The notes below the pieces were generated by a model. The model searched no databases and had not been told where the DNA came from. It saw only the letters and a program-made list of their open reading frames with translations. A DNA stretch of 64,000 bases from Microglena sp. YARC (taxonomy: Eukaryota; Chlorophyta; Chlorophyceae; Chlamydomonadales; Chlamydomonadaceae). The position numbers and the translations under genes are program-made. The stretch is from contig CM039462.1 of NCBI GenBank assembly GCA_022414725.1, forward strand, positions 47,793,601 to 47,857,600, given 5' to 3'. Positions 32,908 to 43,767 of the stretch are shown piece by piece (positions within the stretch are counted from its first letter, which is position 1; the number at the start of each line of letters is the position of its first letter).

Positions 32908-34050
32908 TGTGGGTTGGTGGGTGGGGGTTTGGGGTCTGAGTGTTGGTGGTGGTGGTGGTGGTGGACCACTGTGTGGTACATCTTCCCATCGTTATGGCTT
33001 TCTTTGTAATTCAATAGGAGCAGATCTCCATTAGTCTCTTGCTCCTGGCAAGCCCTCTCCGTCAGGTAGTTGGGGGAGTCTGGGTGGGAGAGGTAGGTGG
33101 GTGGTGGGTGGGGGGGGGGGGGACCACTGTGTGGTACATCTTCCCTCGTTATGGCTATATTTACAATTCACTAGGAGCAGACCTTCATTGGTCTCTTGCT
33201 CCTGACAAGCCCTCTCCATCAGGTAGTTGGGGGAGTCTGGGTGGGTGCGGGTGTGCAGATGTGGGGGTCTGGGTGTTTTTAGAGGGAGGGGGACTACTGT
33301 GTGTTACACATTTCCCTCCTTATGGCTCTCTTTGCAATTCACTAGGAGCAGATCATTATTGGTCTCTTGCTCCTGGCAAGCCCTCTTTGTCAAGTAGTTG
33401 GGTGGGTCTGGGTGGGTGAGGTAGGTGATGGGGGTGGGGGTGGGACCACTGAGTGTTACATCTTCCCATCGTTATGGCTCTCTTTACAATTCACTAGGAG
33501 CAGATCTCCTTTGGTCTCTTGCTCCTGGCAAGCCCTCTCCGTAAGGGAGTTGGGGGAGTCTGGGTGGATGGGGGTGTGAAGGAGTGGGGGTCTGGGTGGT
33601 TTTGGGGGGTGGGGGACTACTGTGAGTTACATATTACCCTCCTTATGGATCTCTTTGCAGTTTACTAGGAGCAGATCCTCATTAGTGTCTTGCTCCTGGC
33701 AAGCCCTCTTCGTCAGGTAGTTGGGGGAGTCTGGGTGGATGGGGGTGTGAAGGAGTGGGGTCTGGGTGGTTTTGGGGGGTGGGGGACTACTGTGAGTTAC
33801 ATATTACCCTCCTTATGGATCTCTTTGTAGTTTACTAGGAGCAGATCCTCATTAGTGTCTTGCTCCTGGCAAGCCCTCTTCGTCAGGTAGTTAGGGGAGT
33901 CTGGGTGTGTGGGTTTGTGGGTGTGTGTGGGAGGGACACAGTGTGTTTCATCTTCCCATCGTTATGGCTCTCTTTACAATTCACTAGGAGCAGATGCCCA
34001 TTAGTATCTTGCTCCTGGCAAGCTCTCTCCGTCAGGTAGTTGGGGAGTCT
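32700..34050 (-). repeat. Array of exon 3 3' splice junctions
   Basis: Eight decoys lie near 32738-32818, 32990-33070, 33160-33225, 33325-33405, 33475-33550, 33645-33722, 33825-33893 and 33965-34043. Each carries the first 60-80 bases of exon 3: on the plus strand GGCTCTCTTT, ATTCACTAGGAGCAGAT, CTCTTGCTCCTGGCAAGC, then the acceptor region CCTCTCCGTCAGGTAG. They are separated by GTGG-rich satellite. Confidence 0.9.
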
Positions 34051-34374
34051 GGGTGGGTGGGGTAGGTGGGTGGTGGGGTCCGGATGTCTGTGGGTGTGTG
34101 TGGGGGTCAGGGTGTTTGGAAGATGGGGTGTATGGGCGGGTCTGGGGTGGTGAGGGTTTGGGGTCTGGAGTGGGGGGTCTGGGGGTCTGGGGTGGGGTGG
34201 TGTGTGGGGGGTCTGGGTGGAGTGGGGGTGGATACAAATAAAAGCTTCTATCCGAGTGAGTGAGTTTGTGGGATCAAAGTTGAAATTTTCAAGAAGAGAG
34301 AAACAACAGTAAGAGAAGACGAGAGAAATGGACAAATGATTACAAAAAGCAGCGACGTGTAAAAGGGTTACCTC

Positions 34375-34800
34375 CCCCCCACCCCACCCCAGACCCCCAC
34401 CCCCACCCCCAGACCCTACCCACCCATACCTGGGTTATCCACCACCCACCCCAGACCCCCAACCCACCCCAACCCCCCACCCAACCCCAGACCTCCTCCA
34501 CCCATACCTGGGTTACCCACCCCTACCCACCCCAGACCCACCCACCCCACCACCACCTCACCTATACCTGGTTGACCCCCCCCCCAGACCCCCCACCCAC
34601 CCTCCCGCCACCCAGACACCCACACCCCCAGACACCCAGACACCCCAGATCCCCACACACCCCCACACTCCACCCACACCCTAACCCCCACCCACCCCCA
34701 CCCCAGAACCCACCCCCACACACAAACCCTCCACCCCGGACCCCCCCCACCCCAACCCAACCCACGCCACCCAGAACCCCACACACCCCAGACCCCCTCC
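34375..34800 (-). repeat. C-rich satellite with exon 2 5' junction decoys
   Basis: Three short copies of the exon 2 donor region occur near 34428, 34507 and 34565 (plus ATACCTGGGTTATCC, ATACCTGGGTTACCC, ATACCTGGTTGACC; the real junction is ACCTGTTTTACCGACG). On the minus strand each reads like GGTAACCCAG|gtatgg. Confidence 0.65.
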
Positions 34801-34806
34801 CCACAC

Positions 34807-35011
34807 CTGTTTTACCGACGGCGAATATGACGTCGAAGTCTGCAGGGTATTGGGCGTAGGTGGTTCGGAGGATAGCCCTCCGATCGAAGGTTTGAACGCG
34901 GGTGTATACATACACGAGGCCTAGCTTGCCACCCTTGATCTTCCAGGGGTGCTGGCGCCAGGGGCATCTCCAGTGCCAGATAGAGGCATTGAGATTCATT
35001 CGTTCGGCTGC
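34807..35011 (-). CDS. GT31 glycosyltransferase, exon 2
   Basis: A 205-bp exon: acceptor atgtttccag|GCAGCC (phase 0, matching exon 1) and donor AAACAG|gtgtgg (phase 1, matching exon 3). It encodes residues 170-237: RMNLNASIWHWRCPWR, then GLVYVYTRVQTFDRRAILRT, then TYAQYPADFDVIFAVGKT. The R-R-A-I-x-R-T-T/W...F-x-x-G-K arrangement is the entry motif of the GT31 domain. The first 100 bases of this exon are the most heavily duplicated segment in the window. Confidence 0.88.
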
Positions 35012-35029
35012 CTGGAAACATTATGGTGA

Positions 35030-37120
35030 TGGTGATGGTGGTGTTGATGGTGATGGTTGCATGTGGTGTACACGTACACGAGGCCTAACTTGTCGCCCTT
35101 GATCTTCCAGGGGTGCTGGCGCCAGGGGCATCTCCAGTGCCAGATAGAGGCATTGAGATTCATTTGTTCTGCTACCTGGAAACATTATGGTGATGGTGAT
35201 GGTGGTGTTGATGGTGATGTTTGCATGTGGTGTACACGTACACGAGGCCTAACTTGACGCCCTTGATCTTCCAGGGGTGCTGGCGCCAGGGGCATCTCCA
35301 GTGCCAGATAGAGGCATTGAGATTCATTCGTTCTGCTACCTTGAAACATTATGGTGATAGTGGTGGTGGTGGTGATGGTGGTGGTGGTTTTGGTGGTAGT
35401 GGTGGAAGTTGTGGTGGTGGTGGTGGTGGTAGTGTTTGTGTTTATGTTTGTGGTAGTGGTTGTGGTTGTGTTGGTGATGGTTGTGGTTGTGGTGGTGAAG
35501 GGGATGCTATTTATGGTTGCAGTGGGTGTAGATGTACACGAGGCCTAGCTTTCCGCCCTTGATCTTCCAGGGGTGCTGGCGCCAGGGACATCTCCAGTGC
35601 CAGATAGAGGCATTGAGATTCATTCTCTCTGCTACCTGGAAACATGATGGTGATGGTGGTGGTGATGGTGATGTTGGTGGTGGTGGTGATGGTGGTGGTG
35701 GTGGTGATGGTGGTTGTGGTGTTGGTGGTAGTGTTGGTGTCGGTGGTAGTGGTGGTGGTGGTGATGGTCGTTGTGGTGGTGATGGTGGTTGTGGTGGTGG
35801 TGGTAGTTGTTGTAGTGGTTACCGTGGTGGTCGTGGTGCCGGTGATGGTGGTGATGGTTGCAGTGGGTGTAGACGTACACGAGGCCTAGCTTGCCGCCCT
35901 TGATCTTCCAATGGGTGCTGGCGCCAGGGACATCTCCGGTGCCAGATAAAGGTGTTGAGATTTGTTAGATCAGCCATCTGAGAAAGAATGGTGATGGTGA
36001 TGGTGGTGGTGGTGGTGAAGGAGAGGGTGTTGATTGTTGCAGTGGGTGTAGACATACAGGAGGCCTAGCTTGCCGCCCTTGATCTTCCAGGGGTGCTGGC
36101 GCCAGGGACATCTCCAGCGCTAGATTAAGGTATTGATATTTGTATGATCAGCTACCGGAAAATGATGGTGATGGTGGTGTTGGTGTTGAAGGTAATGGTG
36201 TTGATGGTTGCAGTGGGTGTAGACGAATACGAGGCCATGCTTGACGCCCTTGATCTTCCAGGGGTACAGGCGCCAGGGGCATCTCCAGAGCCAGATAAAG
36301 GTATTAAGATTTGTATGATCAGCTGCCTGAAAACATGATGGTGATAGTGGTGGAGGTGGTGATGGTGGTGATGGTTGCAGTGGGTGTACACATACACGAG
36401 GCCTAGATTTGACGCTCTTCATCCTGCAGGGGTGCTAACGCCAGGGGCATCTCCAGAGCCAGGTAGAGGCATTGAGATTCATCCGATTAGCTAACTGGAA
36501 ACATGATGGTGATGGTGGTTGTGGTGGTGAAGGTGATGGTGTTGATGGTTGCAGTGGGTGTAGACGTAAACGAGGCCTAGCTTGCCGCCTTTGATCTTCT
36601 AGGGGTGCTGGCGCCAGGGGCATCATCAGTGCCAGATAGAGGCGTTGAGATTCATCTAATCAGCTACCTGGAAAATGATGGTGATGGTGTTGGCGTCAGG
36701 GACATCTCCAGTGCCAGATAAAGGTGTTGAGATTTGTATGATCAGCTCCCTGGATAGATGATCATGGTGGTAGTGGTGGTGGTGATGGTGGTGGTGGTGG
36801 TTTTGGGGTTGGAAGTGATGGTGTTGGTGGTCGTGGTGGTGGTGGTGGTGGTGGTGTGGGCAGTGGTAGTGGTGGTGGTGGTGGTGGTGGTGGTGGTGGT
36901 GGTAGTGATGGTGCCAGGGGCATCTGCAGTGCCAGATAGAGGCATTGAGATTCTGCAATCAGATACCTGGAAAAATGGTCGTTTGGTGGTGGTGAAGGTG
37001 ATGGCGATGATGGTTGCAGTGGGTTTAGACGTACACGAGGCCTAGCTTGCTGCCCTTCATCTTCCAGGGGTGCTGGTGCCAGGGGCATCTCCAGTGCCAG
37101 ATCAGCTACCTGGATAAATG
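35030..37120 (-). repeat. Array of exon 2 3' splice junctions
   Basis: About eleven decoys lie near 35075, 35236, 35541, 35880, 36063, 36241, 36404, 36574, 36688, 36913 and 37035. Full ones carry about 100 bases of exon 2 plus the acceptor: plus-strand landmarks are ACGAGGCCTAGCTTG, GATCTTCCAGGGGTGCTGGC, GCCAGATAGAGGCATTGAGA and CTACCTGGAAA. Microsatellite of GGTGGTGATGGT type sits between them. Coding sense is largely preserved in several copies. Confidence 0.92.
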
Positions 37121-37139
37121 ATGAGGCTGATGAGGATGA

Positions 37140-37318
37140 GGAGGCTGGGATGAGGACAAGGATGGGGATGGGGATGGGGATGGGGATGGGATGGGGATGG
37201 GGATGGGGATGGGGATGGGGATGGGGATGGGGATGGGGATGGGGATGGGGATGGAGATGGGGATGGGGATGGGGATGGGGATGGGGATGGGGATGGGAAT
37301 GGGGATGGGGATGAGGTG
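37140..37318. repeat. (GGGGAT)n hexanucleotide repeat
   Basis: About 26 copies with one slip near 37190. Its minus strand encodes proline/histidine repeats. Confidence 0.95.
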
Positions 37319-37552
37319 GTTTGATTACGGGGTTTGATTGCGTGTCAGCCTTGAGGCTGCACACCCTTTGCGGGCATCAAACATTGGTGGTTTAAACAGT
37401 GAACAGTATAAACATTGTAGACAGTACAAACGTGCAAAGATTGAACACAAACTTAAACATAAACATTGTAAACAGTGTAAACATATAGCATTAAACAGTG
37501 TTAATAGTAAACTGTCTAATGGTTGGAGACAGTATAACGTACAAACCATAGC

Positions 37553-37746
37553 TTTTCTTTTTAGCTACAAGCACCAGCTTCTAGGCAGCTCCCCTGGCTG
37601 GCTATTGAGCCAAACTAAATGCGAGCTAGTGCATCTTGAAGCAGACACAATTCACTGCCCAGAACTGCTGACACATTTGGTTTTAGCTCAGTAGCTGGCT
37701 CAAGCAGCTGTCTAGAAGCTACTGCTTGAAGCCGAAAAGAAAAGCG
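37553..37746. mobile_element. M2 element, both ends intact
   Basis: Ends: CTTTTCTTTTTAGCTACAAG followed by CACCAGCTTCTAGGCAGC at the left; GCTGTCTAGAAGCTACTGC followed by TTGAAGCCGAAAAGAAAAG at the right. The left terminus looks like a polypyrimidine tract plus AG. Confidence 0.75.
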
Positions 37747-37846
37747 AAGTACAAACAGTAAATATCGGGAGTATATAAAGTACTACACAACACTCATGAG
37801 TGCAAAAGGCAATCAAACAGATGTGAACAGCTCTAAGACATATCTA

Positions 37847-37962
37847 GATCAGCCAGGTAGACAAATGAAGTTCGACGTTGCCTACCTCATCTGGGGCGTA
37901 GTTAATGAAGTTATCCAGATCAGCCAGGTAGACAAATTAAGTTTTACGTTGCCTATCTACCT
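37847..37962 (-). repeat. 71-bp duplication of the exon 1 5' junction
   Basis: GATCAGCCAGGTAGACAAAT recurs 71 bp apart. The unit includes plus-strand CCTACCTCATCTGGGGCGTA, a copy of the end of exon 1 and its donor (real: CTACCTTATCTGGGGCGTAG). Confidence 0.8.
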
Positions 37963-37964
37963 AC

Positions 37965-38471
37965 CTTATCTGGGGCGTAGTCAATGAACTTCTCAGCTTG
38001 CTCCTTCAGAGATGCTATCATCTCATCCGTGTACACCATGGTGCTCCGCCGTTGCAGCACTCCTTGCTCTCCTTGCTCCTCCTGCTCCCCCTCTCTCCCT
38101 CTTTTGCCGCCTGCCAGCCTCCCATCCATCCCCCGTGACAGCTCTCCCTGCTCTCCCTGCTCCCCCTCCCTCCCCCCATCGCTACCTGTCTGCCTCCTGG
38201 CAAAAAAAAAAAACGGCTGGTCTTCCTGCCTGCTGCCTGCCTGCCTCCATTCACCGCCCCCCAACTTTAGTACAGGCTCAGGGCCGGGCGGTAGCAAGAG
38301 TTCTGGATGGATGAGATCTATGATCTGACGATCTGATGATCTCAGATCCATGATCTGACCTGCATCAGCGCCATGCTGAGTTTGGGTGGTGGAGGGCGCT
38401 GGTGCAGGTTCAGCATCAGCTAGGGTGAAGCAGACGAGCATGGCCCATGGGAGGAGGTGCAGGCCGCGCAT
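37965..38471 (-). CDS. GT31 glycosyltransferase, exon 1 (N-terminus)
   Basis: The first coding exon of gene B: ATG at 38471, donor GATAAG|gtaggt, 169 codons, ending in phase 0 like the start of exon 2. The protein begins MRGLHLLPWAMLVCFTLADA, a likely signal peptide or short signal anchor as expected for a Golgi/secretory enzyme. It continues with a proline- and glutamate/glycine-rich stalk (GEQGEQGEL, four Phe from an A run) and ends with helical TDEMIASLKEQAEKFIDYAP. Joined to exons 2-6 it gives 477 residues, similar to ordinary GT31 enzymes. All five joints agree in phase. GT31 members transfer Gal, GlcNAc or GalNAc in beta-1,3 linkage; the specificity here cannot be told. Confidence 0.78.
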
Positions 38472-38663
38472 ATTATTGGGTCTCCTCAATGGTCCTATGG
38501 ATCTTTGACTAAGCGGCTGCAGGGATGTGGAGGGGGAGGGAGGGGGGAGTATGGGTGTGGGTGGGTGGGTGGGTGGGTGGTGGTGGGGGTGGGGGTGGGG
38601 GTGGAGGGGGGGGGAGGGGGGGGGTGTATGCTTGTATGCGTGCGCGTTTGTGTTTATGTGTGT

Positions 38664-38694
<31 letters not shown>

Positions 38695-38700
38695 GGGGGG

Positions 38701-38754
<54 letters not shown>

Positions 38755-39576
38755 CTCTGCATGCTTGGGTGGGTGTGGGTGGGTTGTGGTAGGTAAAGGA
38801 CCCTAGAAGCTTGATTTGTGGACGTCTCATTCATGCTTTGCCATGCCCCTCACTTATATGAGCGAAGGATCGCACTGGGAATGCAGATCGCTGTAGCATT
38901 CCCTCTGCTCAATTTTGGAGGTTCAAATATTTAAGGGGGCCTCGGACAGCTGAATTTGCCTGCTCGTGAGATCCTCCTTGTTGCAGAAGATCAGGATACG
39001 TAGCCTGTGTAGGAGAGACTAATGCGCACTGGCGCTACAAGGACGGGGCATACACAGAATATATATTCGGTATCGAAGAGAAAAGAAAAGGAAATCAAAA
39101 CGCCGAGTCGGCGTGATAAAGGAAACGAAGGAGTTCGCTTTGTAGCTGAATGCTGGGCTTAAGTTAAGGTTCTTAGTAGCACTACGTACTGCCTGAACGT
39201 TTTGGTCTCGGCGCAGCGCGCGGAGGAAAGCAAAGTCGCACCGAAAGTTTGGGTCGAGGGAAGCTAAGAGCTCGCTTTCACTCAGGACTGAAAATCATGC
39301 TAAATTCCATGTCGTATGAGTAAGCGAGCTTAACGTTTTCCGGGTAGTCACACCCCCGCGGCCCTAGAGTAGGGTGCATTCCTTTGACCCGTGCCATCTC
39401 CACCTCTTCATCCTTCCCCCACTGTCCCACTGCTCCATTTGTCACCTGCTCCAGTCACTGCAAGGTATTGATAGCTGCCTTGGCCCCCCTTAACTCAGCG
39501 AGCTAGTGCCACCCGGCAGCCCGAGAATCCATCGTTTCTTCTCGTGCCCACGCGGCCAACCCCCACCCAGAAGACG
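38472..39576. promoter_or_regulatory. Divergent intergenic region between GT31 and ODA8 genes
   Basis: About 1.1 kb lies between the two opposite start codons, so both promoters must be here or overlap. The GT31 side contains a GTGTGT run and a long G run (about 38678-38754, one C), close to the coding start and likely within its promoter or leader. No TATA box was singled out. Confidence 0.5.
38678..38754. repeat. Very long poly-G tract
   Basis: About 75 G with a single C, preceded by (GT)n. It could fold into quadruplexes. Its exact length in the assembly is doubtful. Confidence 0.85.
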
Positions 39577-39864
39577 ATGGAAGTCGAAAATCCCATTCCG
39601 TCCAGAAGGCCTGGAGACTGGAGCGTGAACGAGCAGCAGTTCGAGTACATGGCAGCAGAAATCGAGGACGAGGAAGCGCACTTACGACATTTGGCTGGCG
39701 TGCGCTCCCTTGACGAGGTTTCAACGCTCAGGATAATTTTGGACACCAGCCAATCGACTGTCAGCCACCTGGGCCCCTAACTGCCCAACCTCGTTGAGTT
39801 GAATATATCTGGATCCAAGCTGGAATCTCTGAGAGATTTGGGGACAGGTTTCCAATTGCTGCAG
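39577..39864 (+). CDS. ODA8: LRRC56/ODA8 homologue, exon 1 (in-frame stop)
   Basis: First exon: ATG at 39577, donor TTGCTGCAG|gtaaca. It reads SLDEVSTLRIILDTSQSTVS, HLGP, then TAA at 39778-39780 (codon 68), then LPNLVELNISGSKLESLRDL, GTGFQLLQ. The sequence on both sides of the stop fits the first leucine-rich repeats of LRRC56 without a gap, so the TAA sits inside the domain. It may be a point nonsense change, an assembly error, or evidence that the gene is dead. An acceptor-like CCCACCCAG precedes the ATG by 6 bases, so a further 5' exon is possible. ODA8/LRRC56 is needed for maturation and transport of outer dynein arms in cilia. Confidence 0.8.
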
Positions 39865-40969
39865 GTAACAAACTTCTCGGCTAAACACACATACATGTTT
39901 TATTATATTTATATGCAGAGCTTTCCCCCCAGATTGAGTCAGCAGCAATTTAATACATTGACCTTCTAGAATATAAATATTTCCACCCCCAGGGAGTGGG
40001 TCACCTTTCACAAATAGTGTAAAAGATTCAGATGCACATGCACAGACACACACAAGCACACACACTCACACACAGACACACACGAACGCACATCACACAT
40101 ATGTTCCACTCTTTTTATTGTTGGGCATGGCAGAAAAATCTACATGCCATTCCTTATTCCTAGGGAACGGCAACTAATATTAGTGTTTGAAAAACTAACA
40201 TCAACTAATGTTATTATAGTGTCACAATAAAAATAGTTTTTCAAATACATTTGAAATTCTGGTGAGACGGCTTGTCCGACTAATCTTATATAATATTATG
40301 TAATATTATACAATATTATGTAATATTGTGTATTCACTAATATTGTATAACATAGCCGGACCCTACATATACCCCATAACCCGCTGACCCGCTCCTATCT
40401 CCTGGGGGTGGGGGGTTATATAATAAAATGAAATGTAAGATAATTTGTCGTGTGGGTCTGTATAATAATATAATTTTCCGTGAATGGGTCTGTATAATAA
40501 AATGAAATAAAAGATAATTTAAAATGTCCTGACTGTCAAAAAATCTGCATGATTATAAATGTATTATTCTATGTTTGATTAAATTTATTTTGGATTTGAA
40601 TCTAAAACTTGATTGTCTTCCTTAACATACCGTATACGCACAAGTAATTGGCAATCGACTTGGCAAACAACTGTTTGCCTAACCGGTTTTAGGTTGAACC
40701 TGAGTCAGCCCTAGCTGGCTCGCGGTTGCCAAGTAACTGCGAGGGTAGTAACGCCTTGCTACCACCTCCTGATGTACTCGGCAGTACACTGATTTAAATT
40801 TCTTTAACACCCGACATAAGCCAACGCGCGAGCAATGGTTATGAGTGTGGGCCGCTATGGTGTTCAGTGATAGGTGTAGGAGGCAGCCAGCAGCTCTGAA
40901 GCTTGCCCCTGAAGAGCAAAAGTGGTAACAAATGAAAGGTCAATTAAACAAGGTTATTTGGACTTGGTA

Positions 40970-41310
40970 AAGGAAATATCAAAGATTTTAATATAAAAGG
41001 AAATATCAAAGGTTTTAATATAAAAGGAAATATCAAAGGTTTTAATATAAAAGGAAATATCAAAGGTTTTAATATAAAAGGAAATATCAAAGGTTTTAAT
41101 ATAAAAGGAAATATCAAAGGTTTTAATATAAAAGGAAATATCAAAGGTTTTAATATAAAAGGAAATATCAAAGGTTTTAATATAAAAGGAAATATCAAAG
41201 GTTTTAATATAAAAGGAAATATCAAAGGTTTTAATATAAAAGGAAATATCAAAGGTTTTAATATAAAAGGAAATATCAAAGGTTTTAATATAAAAGGAAA
41301 TACCGGTATA
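40970..41310. repeat. 27-bp tandem repeat, about 12 copies
   Basis: A highly uniform GGAAATATCAAAGGTTTTAA plus TATAAAA unit. Low divergence suggests recent expansion or homogenisation. Confidence 0.95.
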
Positions 41311-41675
41311 CAAGTTCAATTTGTAAAGGTTGGACTTGAGAAAAGGAAACATACGACTGAATCATAGTTGTACAAGTGCATAAGAATGTACAGAAGATGT
41401 GCACGAGTAGCTGTTGCTGTATTAACTCTCTTCCTTGTTATCAATCTGTAAGCACTTTGTGCTTTATATGCACTAGATATAGTGTGTTCTTGTGTGTTTG
41501 GTGGTGTGGTGTGTGTGTGGAGGGGAGGGGCTGGTGGTGGTGTGTGTGGTGGTGGTGTGTGTAGGGGAGGGGGGGGGGGGGGGGGGGGGGCTGTCATCAT
41601 CTTCAGCCCAAAAGTCGTGGAAAGGGAGCTGTTTGAAGTTGCTACGCATAGCCAAAAAAGAGAAACAGTGCCCCA

Positions 41676-41733
41676 TGCGGGTGCTATGGGTGCCCCGATG
41701 TAATATGCCAGCCCTAGCTGAGCCTTGTAAGCA
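41676..41733 (+). repeat. Decoy of the ODA8 exon 2 3' junction
   Basis: GTGCTATGGGTGCCCCGATG, then ATGCCAGCCCTAGCTG, parallels the real exon start GTACTATGGATCCCCCGATG. The AG before it is changed to GG, so this copy is not a usable acceptor. Confidence 0.7.
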
Positions 41734-41928
41734 GAATGTATGTGTTGACTTTCCTAAGAGTGGTTGTCCCCAGTGAAGGCAAATAGGCTGGCCCCCTCAA
41801 TCTCACGCCTCGCAATAAGGCGTACTATTTATTTATTTATTTATTTATTATTTATTTATTATTTATTTATTATTTATTTATGTATTTATTTATTAACTTC
41901 CCTCCTAACTTGCTCTTTCTTTTTGCAG

Positions 41929-42535
41929 GTACTATGGATCCCCCGATGCGACTTGTCAGGCCTAGCTGGTATTTTGGCCCTCCCAGCCCTGCGTGAGCTG
42001 TATGCATCGTACAACAACATCAGCGAACTGCACCCCCTGGATGGCTGTACCCACTTGGAGCTGCTTGACCTGGAGGGAAACTGTCTCTTAGATGTTGAGT
42101 CGGTCACCTGGCTTGGCTCCACCTGCCCCAAGCTGCAGAGTCTGGCCCTAGCTGGCAACCCGCTGTGCTCCCAGCCCAACCACCAGCAGCTCATCTACAA
42201 GGCGCTCCCCAACCTAGAGGTGCTCGATGACGTGGCGGTTTCGGAGCTGGGTGGTGATGGGGAGTCTGCTTCCACGCCCTCCTCCCTCACCGCCTCCTCC
42301 ATCTCCGAAACCACGCCCTCTGTCTGCAGTACTGGGACCGCCTTAGAGCAGGAGCAGTCGTTGGTGATGGAGGGCATAAAACACGCAAGAGTTGGCTTGG
42401 ACTCGCATCAATTCAAAGAGCTTGAAATGTCGTTAATGCTGGCTTCAGAAATATTACCATCGGATACGAGACCTGCCACATCAGTGATGATGATGCCCAT
42501 GACAGCTGGCGCTTGGATGCGCTGTACTGCGCCAG
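41929..42535 (+). CDS. ODA8: LRRC56/ODA8 homologue, exon 2 (leucine-rich repeats)
   Basis: A 607-bp exon: acceptor tctttttgcag|GTACTATGG, donor GCGCCAG|gtaggc, entering in phase 0 and leaving in phase 1. The first 100 residues carry the SDS22-like leucine-rich repeats typical of LRRC56: LWIPRCDLSGLAGI, ALPALRELYASYNNISEL, HLELLDLEGNCLLD, CPKLQSLALAGNPLC and a capping LPNLEVLDDV. The run LRELYASYNNISEL followed by LELLDLEGN is close to what I remember of animal LRRC56 and decides the assignment. The second half is Ser/Thr-rich and then ordinary sequence. The conserved reading frame here contrasts with the stop in exon 1. Confidence 0.9.
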
Positions 42536-43767
42536 GTAGGCAGAGAGGGTTCAAGAGCTAGCGTGTTTTCGTCAGTAAATAGCAAAAATAAATCATCACT
42601 GCGCCGTATATACGGAGCATTGGGTGAATACCCTCACACGAGCTTTGTGAGCATGGCTTCGGTCACTTTTCTTTTTTTGGCTACGGGTAGCAGCTTCCGG
42701 GCAGCTCCCTTTCCCTGTGCTTGGGTCAAACCTGAAGCTAGCTAGTGTGTCTGATAGCTGATATGACAGGCATTCCTATGCAGCTGCAAGCTTTGGGTTG
42801 ACCCGGTGGCTGGCTATTGGAGCTGCTACGTGAAGCCCAAAAAAGAAACAATGCTCTCAATCAAAAACAGTACAGAAATGAACCAGTGTCTTCATATGGC
42901 ACCATGGTGCTCCGATCAGTCTTTAGAGTGCTATTATCACCTTTGTTGCCCCCAAAGCAACCACAAATAGGCTATATCGTGGCACCATGGTGCTCCTAGA
43001 AGCCTTAGGGGTGCTACTAGCAGCTTTATTTTTCTTTACCAGTGATGCCTATGTACATGGATATAATCAGAAGCCCTTTTCTTGCTGATTCTCCTACAAA
43101 CATGTAAATCCACCTCCATATGCGATAATTTGCAAACAGAAACACATATGATCACGAATACACACATATACGTCCACATGCGAGAATCAGCAAACAGAAA
43201 CACATATGATCATGAATACACACATATACGTCCACATGCGAGAATCAGCAAACACAGACACATTTGGTCATGAATACCGTACACACATATACATCCACGT
43301 CCACATGCAATCATTTGCAAACACAGACATGTTTGATCATGAATACTTTACACACATTCTCCTCACCACTCCCCCCCATCCCCCACTCACCCACCCCACC
43401 CACCCATTCACAGCTCCTCCGTCTACCCCCACCCCACCCACCCATTCACACCACCACAACCAAAAAGGAACCCCAAAAGGCTATTACATAGCACCCTCAA
43501 TACATCAAGGTGCATTTAGCACTTGAGCTACAAGTACTTCAAGAACTCAAAGAAACGTCAAAAAACTTCAAGAACTTCAAACAATGATTGGGGTAATCCC
43601 TTCTTCATTTTTTTTCATTATGGTAAAAAATGATTTAGGGGTAAAAAAAAAGAAAAAATTGTTTTCAATCGGTTTTTTTCTTCTTTTCATTCGGGTACTT
43701 CAAGAACTTCAGGAAAACTGTTCTGGTCCTGAATGCTGATGACACTCGCTGTGCTTCTTACTCTCAG
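42536..43767 (+). other. ODA8 intron 2
   Basis: It contains an M3 foldback element (about 42667-42848, GGCTACGGGTAGCAGCTTCC to GTGAAGCCCAAAAAAG), a 60-bp ACACATATGATCATGAATAC-type tandem repeat (43120-43350) and short ACTTCAAGAAC repeats (43545-43585). The acceptor is cttactctcag at 43757-43767. No splice-junction array was seen in this intron. Confidence 0.7.

Larger units (their letters stand above)
39865..41928 (+). other. ODA8 intron 1
   Basis: It holds a 27-bp satellite (40970-41310), AT-rich TAATATTATG repeats near 40285-40345, a (TTTA)n tract at 41826-41895, a G run near 41568-41590 and one mutated copy of the exon 2 acceptor at 41676-41733. A duplicated AAAATGAAAT-AAGATAATTT motif lies near 40425 and 40500. 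Confidence 0.7.
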
